Shown one piece after another: positions 17,891 to 27,974 of a stretch of 64,000 nucleotides of DNA (position 1 is its first letter; each line of letters opens with the position of its first letter). The DNA is from Chloroflexota bacterium (GTDB lineage: Bacteria; Chloroflexota; Anaerolineae; Anaerolineales; UBA4823). Below the pieces are notes generated by a model. It was given only the letters and a program-made list of their open reading frames with translations, had not been told where the DNA came from and did no database searches. Both the position numbers and the translations under genes were made by a program. The stretch lies in the NCBI GenBank assembly GCA_029265355.1, contig JAJUJL010000013.1:83827-147826 (forward strand). Direction: 5' to 3'.

Positions 17891-18979
17891 TCAGGCGTGC
17901 TCCTCGCCGCGAATGTAGGCTTCCACCATTTCTTTTGCGATGCTATCGCGAAATTGTTTTGGAGGCGTCTTCATGAAGTATGAGGACGGGCCGATGATCG
18001 GGCCGCTCAGGCCGCGATCCAAAGCCAGCTTGGCACAGCGGATCGCATCGATCATCACGCCGGCTGAGTTCGGCGAATCCCATACTTCCAGCTTGGCTTC
18101 CAGGTTTAAGGGCACATCGCCAAATGTGCGTCCTTCCATGCGGATGTAACACCACTTGCGATCGGTCAACCAGGGCACATAATCGCTCGGCCCGACGTGC
18201 ACATCCTCTTCGGGCAAGCTGTAGGGGAGCATACTGGTCACTGCACCGGTTTTCGAGATTTTTTTGGATTCTAATCGCTCGCGCTCGAGCATGTTGAGAA
18301 AATCTGTGTTCCCACCAAAGTTGAGCTGGTAAGTGTGTTCAAGTTTGACGCCACGATCCACGAACAGGGTGGTGAGCACACGGTGCACGATGGTTGCGCC
18401 AACCTGGCTCTTGACGTCATCGCCGATCAGGGGCAGATTTCGCTCGCGGAAACGGCGCGCCCAATAATCCTGGCTGGCGATGAAAACTGGAATGCCGTTG
18501 ACGAAGGCGCAACCAGCATCGAGGATCTGTTCGACATACCATTTGGTTGCCATCTCGGAGCCAACGGGCAAGAAGTTCACCACGACATCGGTTTTGGTTT
18601 CTTTCAGTATCCCAACAATATCAGCTGTTGGCCCTGGCGCTTTTTTAACAACTTGCTGCAGGTATTTTCCCAATCCGTCATGGGTCATGCCGCGCGAGAC
18701 CGGTACGTCCAGATACGGCACATCCACGAATTTGTAGGTATTGTTTGGATAGGCATAGATCGCTTCGGATAAATCTTTGCCAACTTTGGTATCAACCACA
18801 TCAAATGCAGCGGTGAATTCGATATCTCGTATATGGTATCCGCCCAGATTCACGTGCATGATGCCTGGAATTTGGTCGTCGTCATGCGCATTTCGGTAGT
18901 AGTGGACGCCTTGTACCAGGGACGAGGCGCAGTTCCCGATGCCGATGATGGCGACGCGCACTTTGCTGCTATTGCTCAT
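17891..18979 (-). CDS. ino1: Myo-inositol-1-phosphate synthase
   Basis: The 362-aa product starts [20 protein letters not shown] at 18979 behind AGGAG. The Rossmann NAD site ([14 protein letters not shown]) leads, followed by [10 protein letters not shown], then [13 protein letters not shown], then the prokaryotic-type end [20 protein letters not shown]. It converts glucose 6-phosphate to inositol 1-phosphate, feeding inositol lipids or protective solutes. The earlier ATG at 19072 would add a poor extension. Confidence 0.93.
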   Translation of the reverse strand: MSNSSKVRVAIIGIGNCASSLVQGVHYYRNAHDDDQIPGIMHVNLGGYHIRDIEFTAAFDVVDTKVGKDLSEAIYAYPNNTYKFVDVPYLDVPVSRGMTHDGLGKYLQQVVKKAPGPTADIVGILKETKTDVVVNFLPVGSEMATKWYVEQILDAGCAFVNGIPVFIASQDYWARRFRERNLPLIGDDVKSQVGATIVHRVLTTLFVDRGVKLEHTYQLNFGGNTDFLNMLERERLESKKISKTGAVTSMLPYSLPEEDVHVGPSDYVPWLTDRKWCYIRMEGRTFGDVPLNLEAKLEVWDSPNSAGVMIDAIRCAKLALDRGLSGPIIGPSSYFMKTPPKQFRDSIAKEMVEAYIRGEEHA

Positions 18980-19057
18980 TTGTCGCTCCTTTTCACAATG
19001 TCTGGATTTCAAACGAATTGTATCATTGTGTTGAACGATTGCGAACAGAAGCCATGC

Positions 19058-19063
19058 TATAAT
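19058..19063 (+). promoter_or_regulatory. Extended -10 of the histidine kinase gene
   Basis: A perfect TATAAT preceded by TGC lies 29 bp before the kinase start in the divergent gap with ino1. The -35 is poor. Confidence 0.5.
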
Positions 19064-19091
19064 CCTGATCAATCCTGGTGATGGTCATGCG

Positions 19092-20372
19092 ATGATGGGA
19101 GAAAACCCCACTTCTTTGTCGAATGCGAAGCTGAATACTCTGCTGTGGCTGGGCAGGAAGCTGAACGCTGCCATCGAGATGGAGCCATTCCTGCAGATTG
19201 TGGTCGAAAGTATCTGTCAGCTAACCAGCAGCGAAACCAGCTCTCTATTTTTATTTGAAGCTGAAACCAGTATGCTCAAGTTTGTTGCTGCGCCGCGTAC
19301 CTCGAGCATCAAACTGAAGCGTTTGCGGGTGCCCCTCGAACACAGCGTGGCAGGTGAAGCGTATACGACCGGTAAACCGGTCATCATCAACCATGCACAT
19401 GAGGATGCCCGGATTTATCGCAGTGTAGATCAGGAATTATCCTTTACCACCCGCTCAATTCTGGCTGTACCCATCACCTACCGACATGAGGCGTTGGGTG
19501 TGTTGGAGGCGGTCAATAAGCTGGGCGGCGCGCAATACGATGATGCTGACCTAATGGTGATGGAGACGTTAGCCTCGTATGCAGGCACTTACCTGTTCAA
19601 TGCGATCTTGTTAGAAGAGGCATTGCAGGCATCACAAGCCCTGGAAGAGATGGAGAAGAAGAAGAACGATTTCCTGGCCATCGCTTCCCATGAGTTGCGC
19701 ACGCCCCTAGGTCTGATTGTGGGTCACGCAAGCTTCCTGCGCGATCTGGCGCAATTCGATGAGCAGACCCAATCTCAGCTTGATACGATCCTGCGCAGCG
19801 CGATGCGCATGCGGGAACTGATCGAAGCTATGTCAAATACCCACTTGGGAAGCACCTCGCAGAAACGGCTGAAACGAAAATCATTCTCGATCAACCAGAT
19901 GATCGAAGAAGTGGTTGCCTCGTTCTCGGCGCAGGCCACGCAGCAGAAAATCCAGGTGCGAGTGGACTTACCAGCGGAGAATCTGCACCTGCAAGGCGAC
20001 AATGAGAAACTCGCCATTGCTTTTGGAAATTTGTTAAAGAATTCTCTGACTTATACAGAGCCGGGTGGGCACGTGCTGGTCAAAGTTGAGAAGCTGCCTG
20101 GATTTGCCAAGGTTTCCGTGATCGATGATGGCATCGGTATACCGGCTGCTGACCTGCCGCACATTTTCGATAAGTTCTACCAGGTCGAATCCCATCTCAA
20201 CCGGCGACACGGCGGGATTGGCTTGGGCCTATCGGTTGCGAAGGTGATGGTGGAGATGCATGGGGGACAAATCTGGGCGGAGAGCATCGAGGGAAAAGGG
20301 AGCAATTTCTCTTTTCTGATTCCGGTTGACCTTGACCAGGGTGGGAAATCAACGAGTATTTTTGCGGCATAA
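19092..20372 (+). CDS. GAF-domain sensor histidine kinase
   Basis: The 426-aa protein has an N-terminal GAF domain (about 20-165, including AVPITYRHEALGVLEAVNK), a short coiled coil and then a HisKA domain. The phospho-accepting His is near residue 199 (ASHELRTPLGLIVG). The HATPase domain shows AFGNLLKNSLTYT (N box), DDGIGIPAADLPHIF (G1) and GGIGLGLSVAKVM (G2). No membrane segment is present, so it is soluble. No response regulator is adjacent, so its partner is elsewhere. Confidence 0.92.
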   Translation: MMGENPTSLSNAKLNTLLWLGRKLNAAIEMEPFLQIVVESICQLTSSETSSLFLFEAETSMLKFVAAPRTSSIKLKRLRVPLEHSVAGEAYTTGKPVIINHAHEDARIYRSVDQELSFTTRSILAVPITYRHEALGVLEAVNKLGGAQYDDADLMVMETLASYAGTYLFNAILLEEALQASQALEEMEKKKNDFLAIASHELRTPLGLIVGHASFLRDLAQFDEQTQSQLDTILRSAMRMRELIEAMSNTHLGSTSQKRLKRKSFSINQMIEEVVASFSAQATQQKIQVRVDLPAENLHLQGDNEKLAIAFGNLLKNSLTYTEPGGHVLVKVEKLPGFAKVSVIDDGIGIPAADLPHIFDKFYQVESHLNRRHGGIGLGLSVAKVMVEMHGGQIWAESIEGKGSNFSFLIPVDLDQGGKSTSIFAA

Positions 20373-20377
20373 GCTAC

Positions 20378-20406
20378 TTGTCAAAGCGGGGTGGGTGGAT
20401 TATAAT
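20378..20406 (+). promoter_or_regulatory. Promoter of tRNA-Pro
   Basis: TTGTCA, a 17-bp spacer and a perfect TATAAT end 13 bp before the tRNA. Confidence 0.8.
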
Positions 20407-20419
20407 CTCTGGGCTTCAA

Positions 20420-20494
20420 CGGGGCGTAGCTCAGTCCGGCTAGAGCGCACGGTTCGGGTCCGTGAGGCCCGCGGTTCAAATCCGCGCGCCCCGA
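20420..20494 (+). tRNA. tRNA-Pro (anticodon CGG)
   Basis: The 7-bp acceptor stem CGGGGCG/CGCCCCG is intact, as is the anticodon stem CACGG/CCGTG with loop TTCGGGT (anticodon CGG). The T-arm is CGCGG-TTCAAAT-CCGCG and the discriminator is A. No CCA is encoded. The phage integrase lies directly downstream, so the 3' half is the likely attachment site. Confidence 0.95.
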
Positions 20495-20499
20495 CCTTC

Positions 20500-20536
20500 G
20501 CCCGCACGGCTAGAAAATCCTTCTAACCGTGCGGGC
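20500..20536 (+). terminator. Strong hairpin after tRNA-Pro
   Basis: GCCCGCACGG (20500-20509) pairs with CCGTGCGGGC (20527-20536), and TAGAA/TTCTA extends the stem inward. There is no T-run, so it may be a processing/termination hairpin or part of the phage attachment region. Confidence 0.5.
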
Positions 20537-20610
20537 TCCGGCCCCAAAACACACCTACCCCACCCCACACGGCCTTCCGGTCACCCGGCGATAAAAAAAA
20601 CCTGCTTCCC

Positions 20611-20644
20611 ATTATCAGAACAGGCTTTCTATTATCAGAACACC
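20611..20644. repeat. Two direct copies of ATTATCAGAACA before the integrase
   Basis: Exact 12-bp copies occur about 22 bp apart, at roughly 20611 and 20633, some 25 bp before int. They resemble the core of the boundary motif found between other phage genes (ATTAGCGGAACA type). They could be integrase arm sites or operators. Confidence 0.5.
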
Positions 20645-20669
20645 ACCTGGAAAACCGGAGACCGCACGG

Positions 20670-21599
20670 ATGAAAACCAACCTGACACTCGATCAAGCCA
20701 TCGACGGCTACACCCTCTACGCCCAGGCCCGCGGCCTATCCCCACACACCATCGCCGACTACACCAACACATATCGAAAATTTCGGTACTTCCTTCAAGG
20801 AAACCCCCTCCTATCCGAAATCACCCCTGAGCACGTCCAACGATTCCTAACGTCCCACCCCGGCCTCACCCAAAAAACCCTCCTCAACTACCACACCGGC
20901 CTCGCCGCCCTCTGGACCTGGGCCATCAAATACGGATACACCGCTGACCACCCCCTCCACCAGGTAGAACGCCCTCGCAAAGAAAAGCGCGCCATCATCC
21001 CCTACTCAGAGTCTGACCTGCGCGCCATGATCGCCGCTCTCGGCAAATCAAAAACCTACGCCCGTCCGGGCAAACGCCCCTCCAGCCACAGCCTCCCTCA
21101 CGCCGAGCGCAACCGCGCCATCCTGCTCATCCTGCTCGACACTGGCCTGCGCGCCTCCGAGCTTTGTAACGCTCGCATCCACCACCTCGACCTGCGCAAT
21201 CGCCGCCTGCGCGTCTTCGGCAAAGGCGCCAAAGAACGCACTCTCCCCTACTCCCACAACACCGGCTCCGCCCTCTGGCGCTACCTTACCACCCGTCCGG
21301 ATGATCCCGCCAACGCCCCTCTCATCACCACCGGCGAACACCAACCCCTCACCCGCGACCACCTCTACAACACCATTACCTCCATCGCCCAGCGCGCCGG
21401 CGTCCACCATGCCGACGTTCACCGCTTTCGCCACACCTTCGCCATCAATTACCTCCGCAACGGCGGCGACGCCTACACCCTCCAGATCCTGCTTGGTCAT
21501 ACCAGCATGGATATGGTCCGCACCTACATCCAAATCGCCCAATCTGACATCGAAGCCCGCCACCTCAAAGCCTCACCCGTCGCCAACTGGAACCTATAA
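20670..21599 (+). CDS. int: Tyrosine recombinase / phage integrase
   Basis: The 309-aa protein has an N-terminal SAM-like core-binding domain (about 5-85) and a catalytic domain. The latter shows the active-site Arg in DTGLRASELCNAR, a Lys in FGKGAKERTLPYS, HRFRHTFA, GHTS, and the nucleophile Tyr near residue 286 in VRTYIQIAQ. It is XerC/D-like. It is the only clear + strand gene of the prophage and sits right after tRNA-Pro, which fits site-specific integration into that tRNA. Confidence 0.93.
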   Translation: MKTNLTLDQAIDGYTLYAQARGLSPHTIADYTNTYRKFRYFLQGNPLLSEITPEHVQRFLTSHPGLTQKTLLNYHTGLAALWTWAIKYGYTADHPLHQVERPRKEKRAIIPYSESDLRAMIAALGKSKTYARPGKRPSSHSLPHAERNRAILLILLDTGLRASELCNARIHHLDLRNRRLRVFGKGAKERTLPYSHNTGSALWRYLTTRPDDPANAPLITTGEHQPLTRDHLYNTITSIAQRAGVHHADVHRFRHTFAINYLRNGGDAYTLQILLGHTSMDMVRTYIQIAQSDIEARHLKASPVANWNL

Positions 21600-21601
21600 C
21601 G

Positions 21602-22552
21602 TTACAAACCCATCGCTGATTTGATATTTGTCAGGAACACAGCATGACCGGCAGTATTAGGATGTAATCCATCTGCCGCAAAGTTTGGAGCAGAATATGG
21701 GAGTATGTCAGTCCCAAGAATGTAAGTACAATAATCTCTGGATGATGCTGCGGAGTTTATCGCTGTCCGATACGCTCCCAACGTGTCACCAAATGAATTC
21801 GCAACCTCAGATGATCTTCCTATGGGCGACATGCAATAAATCGTCGCATTCCCCAATACAGCGTGAAGTTTATCTAGCAAGTCGGCATAAGCGACCCCAA
21901 AATTTGCAGCACTTTGAGTTTCTAGCCCATAGTCATTTGTTCCGATGGTTAACAACACACTTTCTGGAGCATAACTGGCGACTCTGGCAGCGAATGCAGT
22001 ACGCCCTGCCGCATCCGGACAGTCTGCAAATAACGTCCTCCATCCATAACTTTCGTGAATTACTGGAACCGTCAGCCTCAATTTTACGTTCCACGATTCG
22101 CTTGCTGGATTATCTGCATTTCCTCCGCATGAAATACTATCCCCGTAGATACAAATGCGATTAATCGGCGACTTTGGCGTAATGAGAGAAACATATCCAT
22201 CTCCACCAATAAAACGAATAGCCATTGGAAATGTTCCTAGAATTGTCGCTGCAGGTTTTGTCTGCAAACCCGCAACAATATCAACCACCTTAGATCCTGC
22301 CGGTAGCGCCACAGTGAAAGCAAGAGCTGAAAATTGCACCTGAGAATAATAAACATCGTTCACAAAAATATGCAAATAGGCATATTCAGGTATTGACGCG
22401 TAAATATTGCTCCACGCCTTCAACCACACCTGATCAGCAGTCGTACGAAAACGCCATCTGGCAAATGCCGAACACTCCCGATAATTTGTTTTATCGGTCG
22501 TGTATCCATTATCTTGCATGGTGTTTGTTGAGCCGATTCCATAACTAATCAT
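21602..22552 (-). CDS. SGNH/GDSL hydrolase, probable tail-tip protein
   Basis: The 316-aa protein has a beta-rich N-terminal half and a C-terminal SGNH hydrolase. The blocks are YGDSISCGG (nucleophile Ser), VLLTIGTNDYG (Asn) and DGLHPNTAGH (Asp/His). Phage enzymes of this type de-esterify surface polysaccharides. It is the last gene of the rightward-to-leftward late unit, convergent with int, and overlaps the preceding gene by ATGA. Confidence 0.8.
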   Translation of the reverse strand: MISYGIGSTNTMQDNGYTTDKTNYRECSAFARWRFRTTADQVWLKAWSNIYASIPEYAYLHIFVNDVYYSQVQFSALAFTVALPAGSKVVDIVAGLQTKPAATILGTFPMAIRFIGGDGYVSLITPKSPINRICIYGDSISCGGNADNPASESWNVKLRLTVPVIHESYGWRTLFADCPDAAGRTAFAARVASYAPESVLLTIGTNDYGLETQSAANFGVAYADLLDKLHAVLGNATIYCMSPIGRSSEVANSFGDTLGAYRTAINSAASSRDYCTYILGTDILPYSAPNFAADGLHPNTAGHAVFLTNIKSAMGL

Positions 22553-23517
22553 GGTGTCACCTGAAAATCATCCACATAGGTCGTTGTAAGCTCTGAATAC
22601 AACCCGTGCATAGTCTCCGTCTGATTGTAAGTGCTCGTGCGCGAGTATTTCAATACTCCATCAATATATAAGCTAATTGTACTGCCACTCAGCACAACCT
22701 CAATCGCATATTCCACATTCAACGTCAGCGATATACCGATATTGCTACCAATCAATGATGCTGATCCAGATTGACGCTTTGCTAACCCGCAAGCGCCAGT
22801 CGTGAAATATGCAATGATGCAATTATTTCCATCAATTGCCCGCAGCACAAATCCCTGGTTAGACGCTTTTGCCTTGATCGTGGCAGATATGGAACAATTG
22901 GCCAAATTGCTATTGATATAGGCTGTTGCAATACCACTCCCCAGCGAAGCGCAGTTACACACATTGCTCTGAATATCAAATGTCCCATGCGTAAATGCCC
23001 AGGTTGATCCGACAGGTGCCTTATCTGGCGTGTGCGCAGATAACAACGTACCATTCACATCGGTAAATTGGTCAAGCACCAAATTTACAACATCCCACGC
23101 CGGCGCCGTCTCCCCATAAACCCGCAGGCTCGCCGTCATCACATTCGCCCCCTTCGCTCCCACCCCAAAACTGACCTTGCTGCACCAAAACTCCCCGCTG
23201 AACTCCGGATCACCCACCACCGGCGCCGCATTCTGCCCCACCTGCACCCGCAGCGAATACCCCGCCGCCTTCCCCGCAATCCCCCTCACCACGTCGTATA
23301 AGCTCCCGCTGGCAGGCGAAAACAAACCCGTAATCTCCACCGGCATACCCGGCAGCCCAGGGATACTGTTCTCTGTCCCCTCGCTCAACCCCGTTGTATC
23401 CACCTCCAAATACTCATCCGGGATTTCCACACTTTGAATCCCCGCGCTCACGTCCTGCAGCACGCCCCCCGCATCCTCCAAATACACCCTCAAAAACCTT
23501 CCAGCCAGCTTCGCCAT
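22549..23517 (-). CDS. Tail tube-like protein fused to a lectin-like domain
   Basis: Residues 1-145 are clearly homologous to the 145-aa tail protein at 30899-31336: both begin MAKLAGRFL and share PDEY, ENSIPGLP, VQVGQNA, GDPEF.GEFW and SLRVYG.TAPAW. The remaining 175 residues look like a concanavalin/LamG-type jelly roll (GFVLRAIDGNNCIIAYF, IEVVLSGSTISLYIDGVLKY). This suggests a tail-tip or decoration subunit built from a duplicated tube protein. Confidence 0.7.
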   Translation of the reverse strand: MAKLAGRFLRVYLEDAGGVLQDVSAGIQSVEIPDEYLEVDTTGLSEGTENSIPGLPGMPVEITGLFSPASGSLYDVVRGIAGKAAGYSLRVQVGQNAAPVVGDPEFSGEFWCSKVSFGVGAKGANVMTASLRVYGETAPAWDVVNLVLDQFTDVNGTLLSAHTPDKAPVGSTWAFTHGTFDIQSNVCNCASLGSGIATAYINSNLANCSISATIKAKASNQGFVLRAIDGNNCIIAYFTTGACGLAKRQSGSASLIGSNIGISLTLNVEYAIEVVLSGSTISLYIDGVLKYSRTSTYNQTETMHGLYSELTTTYVDDFQVTP

Positions 23518-23543
23518 ATCATCCTGCCTTAGCGCCCATAAGA

Positions 23544-23574
23544 TTCTTCGCGCCTTTGCGCCTTCGCGGTAAAT
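23544..23574. repeat. Family C dispersed repeat
   Basis: Core TTTGCGCCTTCGCGGTAA, between the hub-like and lectin-fused tube genes. Confidence 0.65.
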
Positions 23575-23603
23575 TCTTTGTTGTGCTAATTCCTATTACC
23601 TGT

Positions 23604-25370
23604 TCAGCCCTTCTTCCGCCTTTTCGCCCGCCACGCTGCCAAATACGCCTCCCGCTCCTGCCAGTTCATCTTCGACAACCGATCCCACAGCGCCGTACCC
23701 GGCTTCGCCCCCACCTTCCGCTTCCAATTCAACCGCTCTCGACCTCCGCCGCCACCACCGCCCGAACCATCGCCCGCCTCCACCTCATCCTCTGGCGCCT
23801 TCCCCTTCCAAACCATGCGCGGGAACAGCAGCGTGTCCAGCTCCCCAAACTGCATCGAAAGATACTCCCCAGCATCTTCATAGCGCGTCCGGGTGATCGT
23901 CATCGTCAACCCCGTCCCCTGTGCATCCACCAGCACATCCTCAATCCGCAGCCGCATCCCCGCCGTCACCTCGCAGGCCGGGATTACCCGCTTGCCCTGC
24001 CCCCGCACATAACCCTGTACTACCAACGTCCCCCGCACCCTGTATCTCGGATCCTTATAATAAGCCAGGTAACGCTGCCCTGCCGCCAGCGCAATTGCAC
24101 TCGTACTATCCCCCAGCTCCAACACCTCATCCCGCTGCCCGTATGCCGTGATCGAGTCCGTATTCTTCAAACTCGCATCATCATCCGGCGTAACATACTG
24201 CTGCACCCCATTCTCATCCGTATAACCCACCACCACCCAATTTTTAACCCGCAGATTATCCCGCACAATCTGCACCTGCCGCACCAGGTTCCGATCGCTC
24301 AATCGTAGCGCCAGGTCATAATCCGTTTCCGCCGGGAACTGCCACAGCTTCAGCACCGGCAGCCCGTCCGGGCTTACCACACTCTCCGATCCTACCACCT
24401 GCACCGCCCACGGGTTATACGCCCCGTCGCCGCGCTCCACCGCCCTGGCCAGCACATCCGCCCACGTCGCCCAATCGTCCTCCATGAACGGCGTCAAATC
24501 CAGCTCAGTCCCCGCCGCCGTAACCAACCCCGTCGAGCTGTTCAACTCCGCGCTCAACGTCCCCACCGCATCAATGCAAATCTCCTCCATGTTGATCTGC
24601 GATGTCTCTGAGTACACCGTAATATTGCTAAACTCCCCGTAATACGTCCCATCGCTGGATGGCGTCTGATTTGCCCGTGCATAGTATCGCAGCTCGATAC
24701 TTTGGCTCGGCGTCGCCAACGTGTGGCTTTGACTTGCCGCCGTCCCCGAGCTGGTCACACTTACCACATCCGTGCTCGTTCCCACGTTGTGAATAGCAAT
24801 CTCCCACGCCTGCGCCCCCTCCTGCAGATCATAATCGTAATCGATCTTCTTCACCGTCTGCCCGGTCGGCATCGTATACCGCACCGCCGCATACTCGCCC
24901 GATGTCCACGCCTCCGCCTTCGGCGTAAACCGCATTCGATAAGTCCGGTCGATCCCGCACTTTTCCGCCCCGCTCGCCCCCGTCTGCCAGGCCCACGCCC
25001 AATCGTCCAACCGCTGGTCACTCCAACGCTTGCGCAGCCTGCGCTGCATCAGCGCCCCGGACCAATACCCCACCGTCTCCAACGGCGCCCCCTGTACATC
25101 CCCCACCTCAAACCCCTCGCTCGCAATCTTCCCCTCATACACCAGCTTCTGCCCATTGCGGAAGACCACCCGCCGCCCGCCCCGCACCTGCCATGTGCGC
25201 AGCGCCTTGCGCGGTACGAAACACTCCCCCTCCAGGTACAACCCCGCTGGAAATCCCGTAGAAAATGATATATTCTCCGCCCGCCCCAGCTCGTCGCCCG
25301 GGTCCGCAATGCGCGTCGTACCCGATCCGTACACCTCAACCCGCAAATTATTCCAGCCCGTGCGCCTCAT
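23604..25370 (-). CDS. Tail hub/baseplate-like protein
   Basis: The 588-aa product starts at ATG 25370, overlapping the previous stop as ATGA; a GTG at 25382 is the alternative. It is beta-rich, with a late Gly-rich linker (GDGSGGGGGGGRE) and a basic C-terminus. Its place, right after the distal-tail-like gene and before tip proteins, suggests a tail hub. The family is not recognised with certainty. Confidence 0.6.
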   Translation of the reverse strand: MRRTGWNNLRVEVYGSGTTRIADPGDELGRAENISFSTGFPAGLYLEGECFVPRKALRTWQVRGGRRVVFRNGQKLVYEGKIASEGFEVGDVQGAPLETVGYWSGALMQRRLRKRWSDQRLDDWAWAWQTGASGAEKCGIDRTYRMRFTPKAEAWTSGEYAAVRYTMPTGQTVKKIDYDYDLQEGAQAWEIAIHNVGTSTDVVSVTSSGTAASQSHTLATPSQSIELRYYARANQTPSSDGTYYGEFSNITVYSETSQINMEEICIDAVGTLSAELNSSTGLVTAAGTELDLTPFMEDDWATWADVLARAVERGDGAYNPWAVQVVGSESVVSPDGLPVLKLWQFPAETDYDLALRLSDRNLVRQVQIVRDNLRVKNWVVVGYTDENGVQQYVTPDDDASLKNTDSITAYGQRDEVLELGDSTSAIALAAGQRYLAYYKDPRYRVRGTLVVQGYVRGQGKRVIPACEVTAGMRLRIEDVLVDAQGTGLTMTITRTRYEDAGEYLSMQFGELDTLLFPRMVWKGKAPEDEVEAGDGSGGGGGGGRERLNWKRKVGAKPGTALWDRLSKMNWQEREAYLAAWRAKRRKKG

Positions 25371-27895
25371 CCGATATACCACCTGGGTGTCACACCCACC
25401 TCAACCTTCGTTGTCGTTGCAATCGCATGTCCGCTCGCCAAATTGTTGATCACATAAAAGAAATTATTGGCATCCGGCATCACCTCCAGGATATCCCCGC
25501 GTAATTCCGGGATAACATCCACCGAATCCCCATAAACCTGTTCATCTTCAATTACCACCGACGTTGTCGCAGCGTAAACGTATGTAAGCTGGTTATCATG
25601 TGGCGCCCGCGTCGTCAGCGCTGAAATCCGCAGCAGCTCGCCGTTGATCACCTGCATGAAATCATAGTACAGTGTCACACTCGCGCTGCTGCCCGGAAAC
25701 ACCACCCCCGGTTTGATCACCGTATCATCCCAATCCAGGTAATTCGGCTGCTCGATATCCACCTTCCCGCAGTAATGCGCCTTCCAGGTCGCCGTCAGTG
25801 CTAGCAAAATATCATCCCCCTCCACAAATCCATTTCGCAGCCCCACATAAGGCGTCGCCGTGATCGTCGATGTAGAGCTTGCCAATTTCAGCCGCGCAAA
25901 TACATGAAACGTCCCGTTCAGATACCAAGGCCTGGCTGCCGTCACCTGGAAATACGGATAATTTGTTCCGGCCACCACCGGCACCGCCAGGCTGTCATAC
26001 CCGCCCCCGCTCGAGCTCGCATCCACATTTGTGTTGCGATCATGATAATAATCGCCGCTGTTGATCGTCGGAATCGTCAATCGATCCTTGTGAAGCCCCA
26101 GCCATACCACATCCCCATTGACCATCCCCGTCCCAACATTCGGCGTCAAAGTCCATCTCGTTTTGGCTGGCGCCGTCCCAGGCACACCCCCCACGTAACC
26201 CCAATTATCATACGTACTGTCATCGCAGTTATCGACAACCGCATCCCCATCCTTTACCCACACATACGGAATCCCGCTCACCCGCATCCCGTAACCATCC
26301 CCTCCGGTCGCTTTTGCGTAAACATTAACATAATCGTTGGCAATTTGGGTCGCAGTAAGTGCGCCTCCAAAACTGCTGAAGTCAAGAAAAGTTCCGCCGA
26401 TCTGCGCCGAATACGTGGCATTATCCACACCGACCAGGATATCAGCCGTAATATTAGCTAGCGTATACGTCGCGCTGGTCGCCAATTCGGAGCCATTCAC
26501 ATACATCGTGATTCCCGCGCTCGACCAAACAAAATGGAAAACGATCACATCCCCAGCGCTGAAGGAATCCGTGCCAGAAGATCGTGAAATGCTGGTGGCG
26601 CTATCACTGAAAACCCATTTAGTCGTTGTATTATCCCAATACGCTGTAAAATTAACCAGCAAGGACGTTTGTACAGCGAACAAATACCGCACATCGCTAT
26701 AAGTTGTAGATGCTCGGGCAGCCTTCCAAACTACTCGCAGCGTGCCCTGACCGATGGAAACTTTACCCGCAGATGGTAGTCTTAATATCCCTGCGCCGCG
26801 CGTGGTCGTCGAAGCATGCGCCGTGCCGCTCCAGGCGCAGCCCGGCAAATCGCCATAAGCCAGCGAAGTGATGTATCCCTTCGCCTCGAGCTGGAACCCG
26901 TCCACATAGATCGTTTGTCCGGCCTTCACTCGAACGCCTGTAATCCTGGCAACACCGTCCCCCGTAAACGTGCACCATACCCGGTACCAGCCATTTCCAA
27001 CAGCGGTATATGTGCACGTCTGATTGGCAGCTATTGCCCAAACATTGGTCTCCGTCGCTGTTACTGCTCCACCATCTGGGCGCTTAGCATAATAAGAGCA
27101 TGCGTACGTGGTCGCAGCCGCTGGTGTAAGCGTTTCTCCCCAACTGTGCCCGTTCACCGTGTCAGTGTTAATCAGTTTGACCGAATTTTTCCCGAACAGC
27201 AAGTAATCACCGAGATTGTTTTGTTCATCCAACAAACTCGCCGAACTCTGCGACCAATTGGTATCATAAGTCGCATTACCATAAATCGGATTGGTGTAAA
27301 GATTGGTTGTTGCCTCTGGAATCATCGTTCCCCGGCTGCGCTGATCCACTGTTCCGATCCAGTCCTCCAACACACCGCCCTGAGCCCACCCGCTCTGCTG
27401 GTATATTCCCTCCGCAAAAGGTAAAATCTCCATACCAACCCGGCAGTTTGGCAGCCGGTTTGCTCGCATCGTCCGTATACCATACACCGGAGACATCGCA
27501 GCCGCCCCCCGCACAATCGTCAACCGCCGTGTAGCCCCCAACTGCCCGAACAGTGGCTCCTGCGCAAAATTATCATCTGGCCTGTACGCCAGCTTCACTG
27601 GCTCCCGCAGTGTATCCCCGCTGCGCAGAAACGCATCCAACGTATCCACCCGCTCCTGGATCTCCGCCGAGCTGCTCCCCTCCACGTGCACCCCGAACCC
27701 GAAATTCTGGTTGACCGCCTTCACATCTACCAGCCGCGCCCCGCCCCGCCTGTTCAGCATCGACCCCCCCGCCGTCAACACATCCTCGCTCGTCGATGGC
27801 GGCGCAAAGTCCAGCGCCAGCCGGTACCCCTCGCTCCCGTCCAGCCTCAGTTTACTTTGTCCCTTCTCCAACCACGCCAGATAACCCATACTCAT
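25367..27895 (-). CDS. Large distal tail protein with inserted jelly-roll domains
   Basis: The 842-aa protein begins MSMGYLAWLEKGQSKLRLDG and is beta-rich throughout. It contains LamG/concanavalin-like stretches (FHFVWSSAGITMYVNGSEL near residue 460) and carbohydrate-binding-like repeats around 200-290 (ETNVWAIAANQTCTYTAVG). It lies immediately downstream of the tape measure gene, the usual place for the distal tail protein. It probably contributes to host surface binding. Confidence 0.62.
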   Translation of the reverse strand: MSMGYLAWLEKGQSKLRLDGSEGYRLALDFAPPSTSEDVLTAGGSMLNRRGGARLVDVKAVNQNFGFGVHVEGSSSAEIQERVDTLDAFLRSGDTLREPVKLAYRPDDNFAQEPLFGQLGATRRLTIVRGAAAMSPVYGIRTMRANRLPNCRVGMEILPFAEGIYQQSGWAQGGVLEDWIGTVDQRSRGTMIPEATTNLYTNPIYGNATYDTNWSQSSASLLDEQNNLGDYLLFGKNSVKLINTDTVNGHSWGETLTPAAATTYACSYYAKRPDGGAVTATETNVWAIAANQTCTYTAVGNGWYRVWCTFTGDGVARITGVRVKAGQTIYVDGFQLEAKGYITSLAYGDLPGCAWSGTAHASTTTRGAGILRLPSAGKVSIGQGTLRVVWKAARASTTYSDVRYLFAVQTSLLVNFTAYWDNTTTKWVFSDSATSISRSSGTDSFSAGDVIVFHFVWSSAGITMYVNGSELATSATYTLANITADILVGVDNATYSAQIGGTFLDFSSFGGALTATQIANDYVNVYAKATGGDGYGMRVSGIPYVWVKDGDAVVDNCDDSTYDNWGYVGGVPGTAPAKTRWTLTPNVGTGMVNGDVVWLGLHKDRLTIPTINSGDYYHDRNTNVDASSSGGGYDSLAVPVVAGTNYPYFQVTAARPWYLNGTFHVFARLKLASSTSTITATPYVGLRNGFVEGDDILLALTATWKAHYCGKVDIEQPNYLDWDDTVIKPGVVFPGSSASVTLYYDFMQVINGELLRISALTTRAPHDNQLTYVYAATTSVVIEDEQVYGDSVDVIPELRGDILEVMPDANNFFYVINNLASGHAIATTTKVEVGVTPRWYIG

Positions 27896-27900
27896 CTCCT

Positions 27901-27940
27901 CCCCTCTCCCCTTCCCTTTAGAGAAGGGGTTGGGGGTTAG
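27901..27940. repeat. Family B dispersed repeat (between tape measure and distal tail)
   Basis: Palindrome CCCCTTCCC/GAGAAGGGG type with the tail TTGGGGGTTAG. It is followed by a boundary motif and a family E repeat. Confidence 0.75.
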
Positions 27941-27974
27941 TCCTGTTCAAGTAATAACCCTTACCCGCCGCCTT

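Noticed and set aside
20500..20536. Definite attachment core
   Set aside because: Without the other prophage end no repeat can be matched, so the hairpin is only listed as a possible terminator.
21048..21563. 171-codon Gly/Val-rich - strand frame
   Set aside because: Antisense to the integrase catalytic domain, which has all expected active-site motifs.
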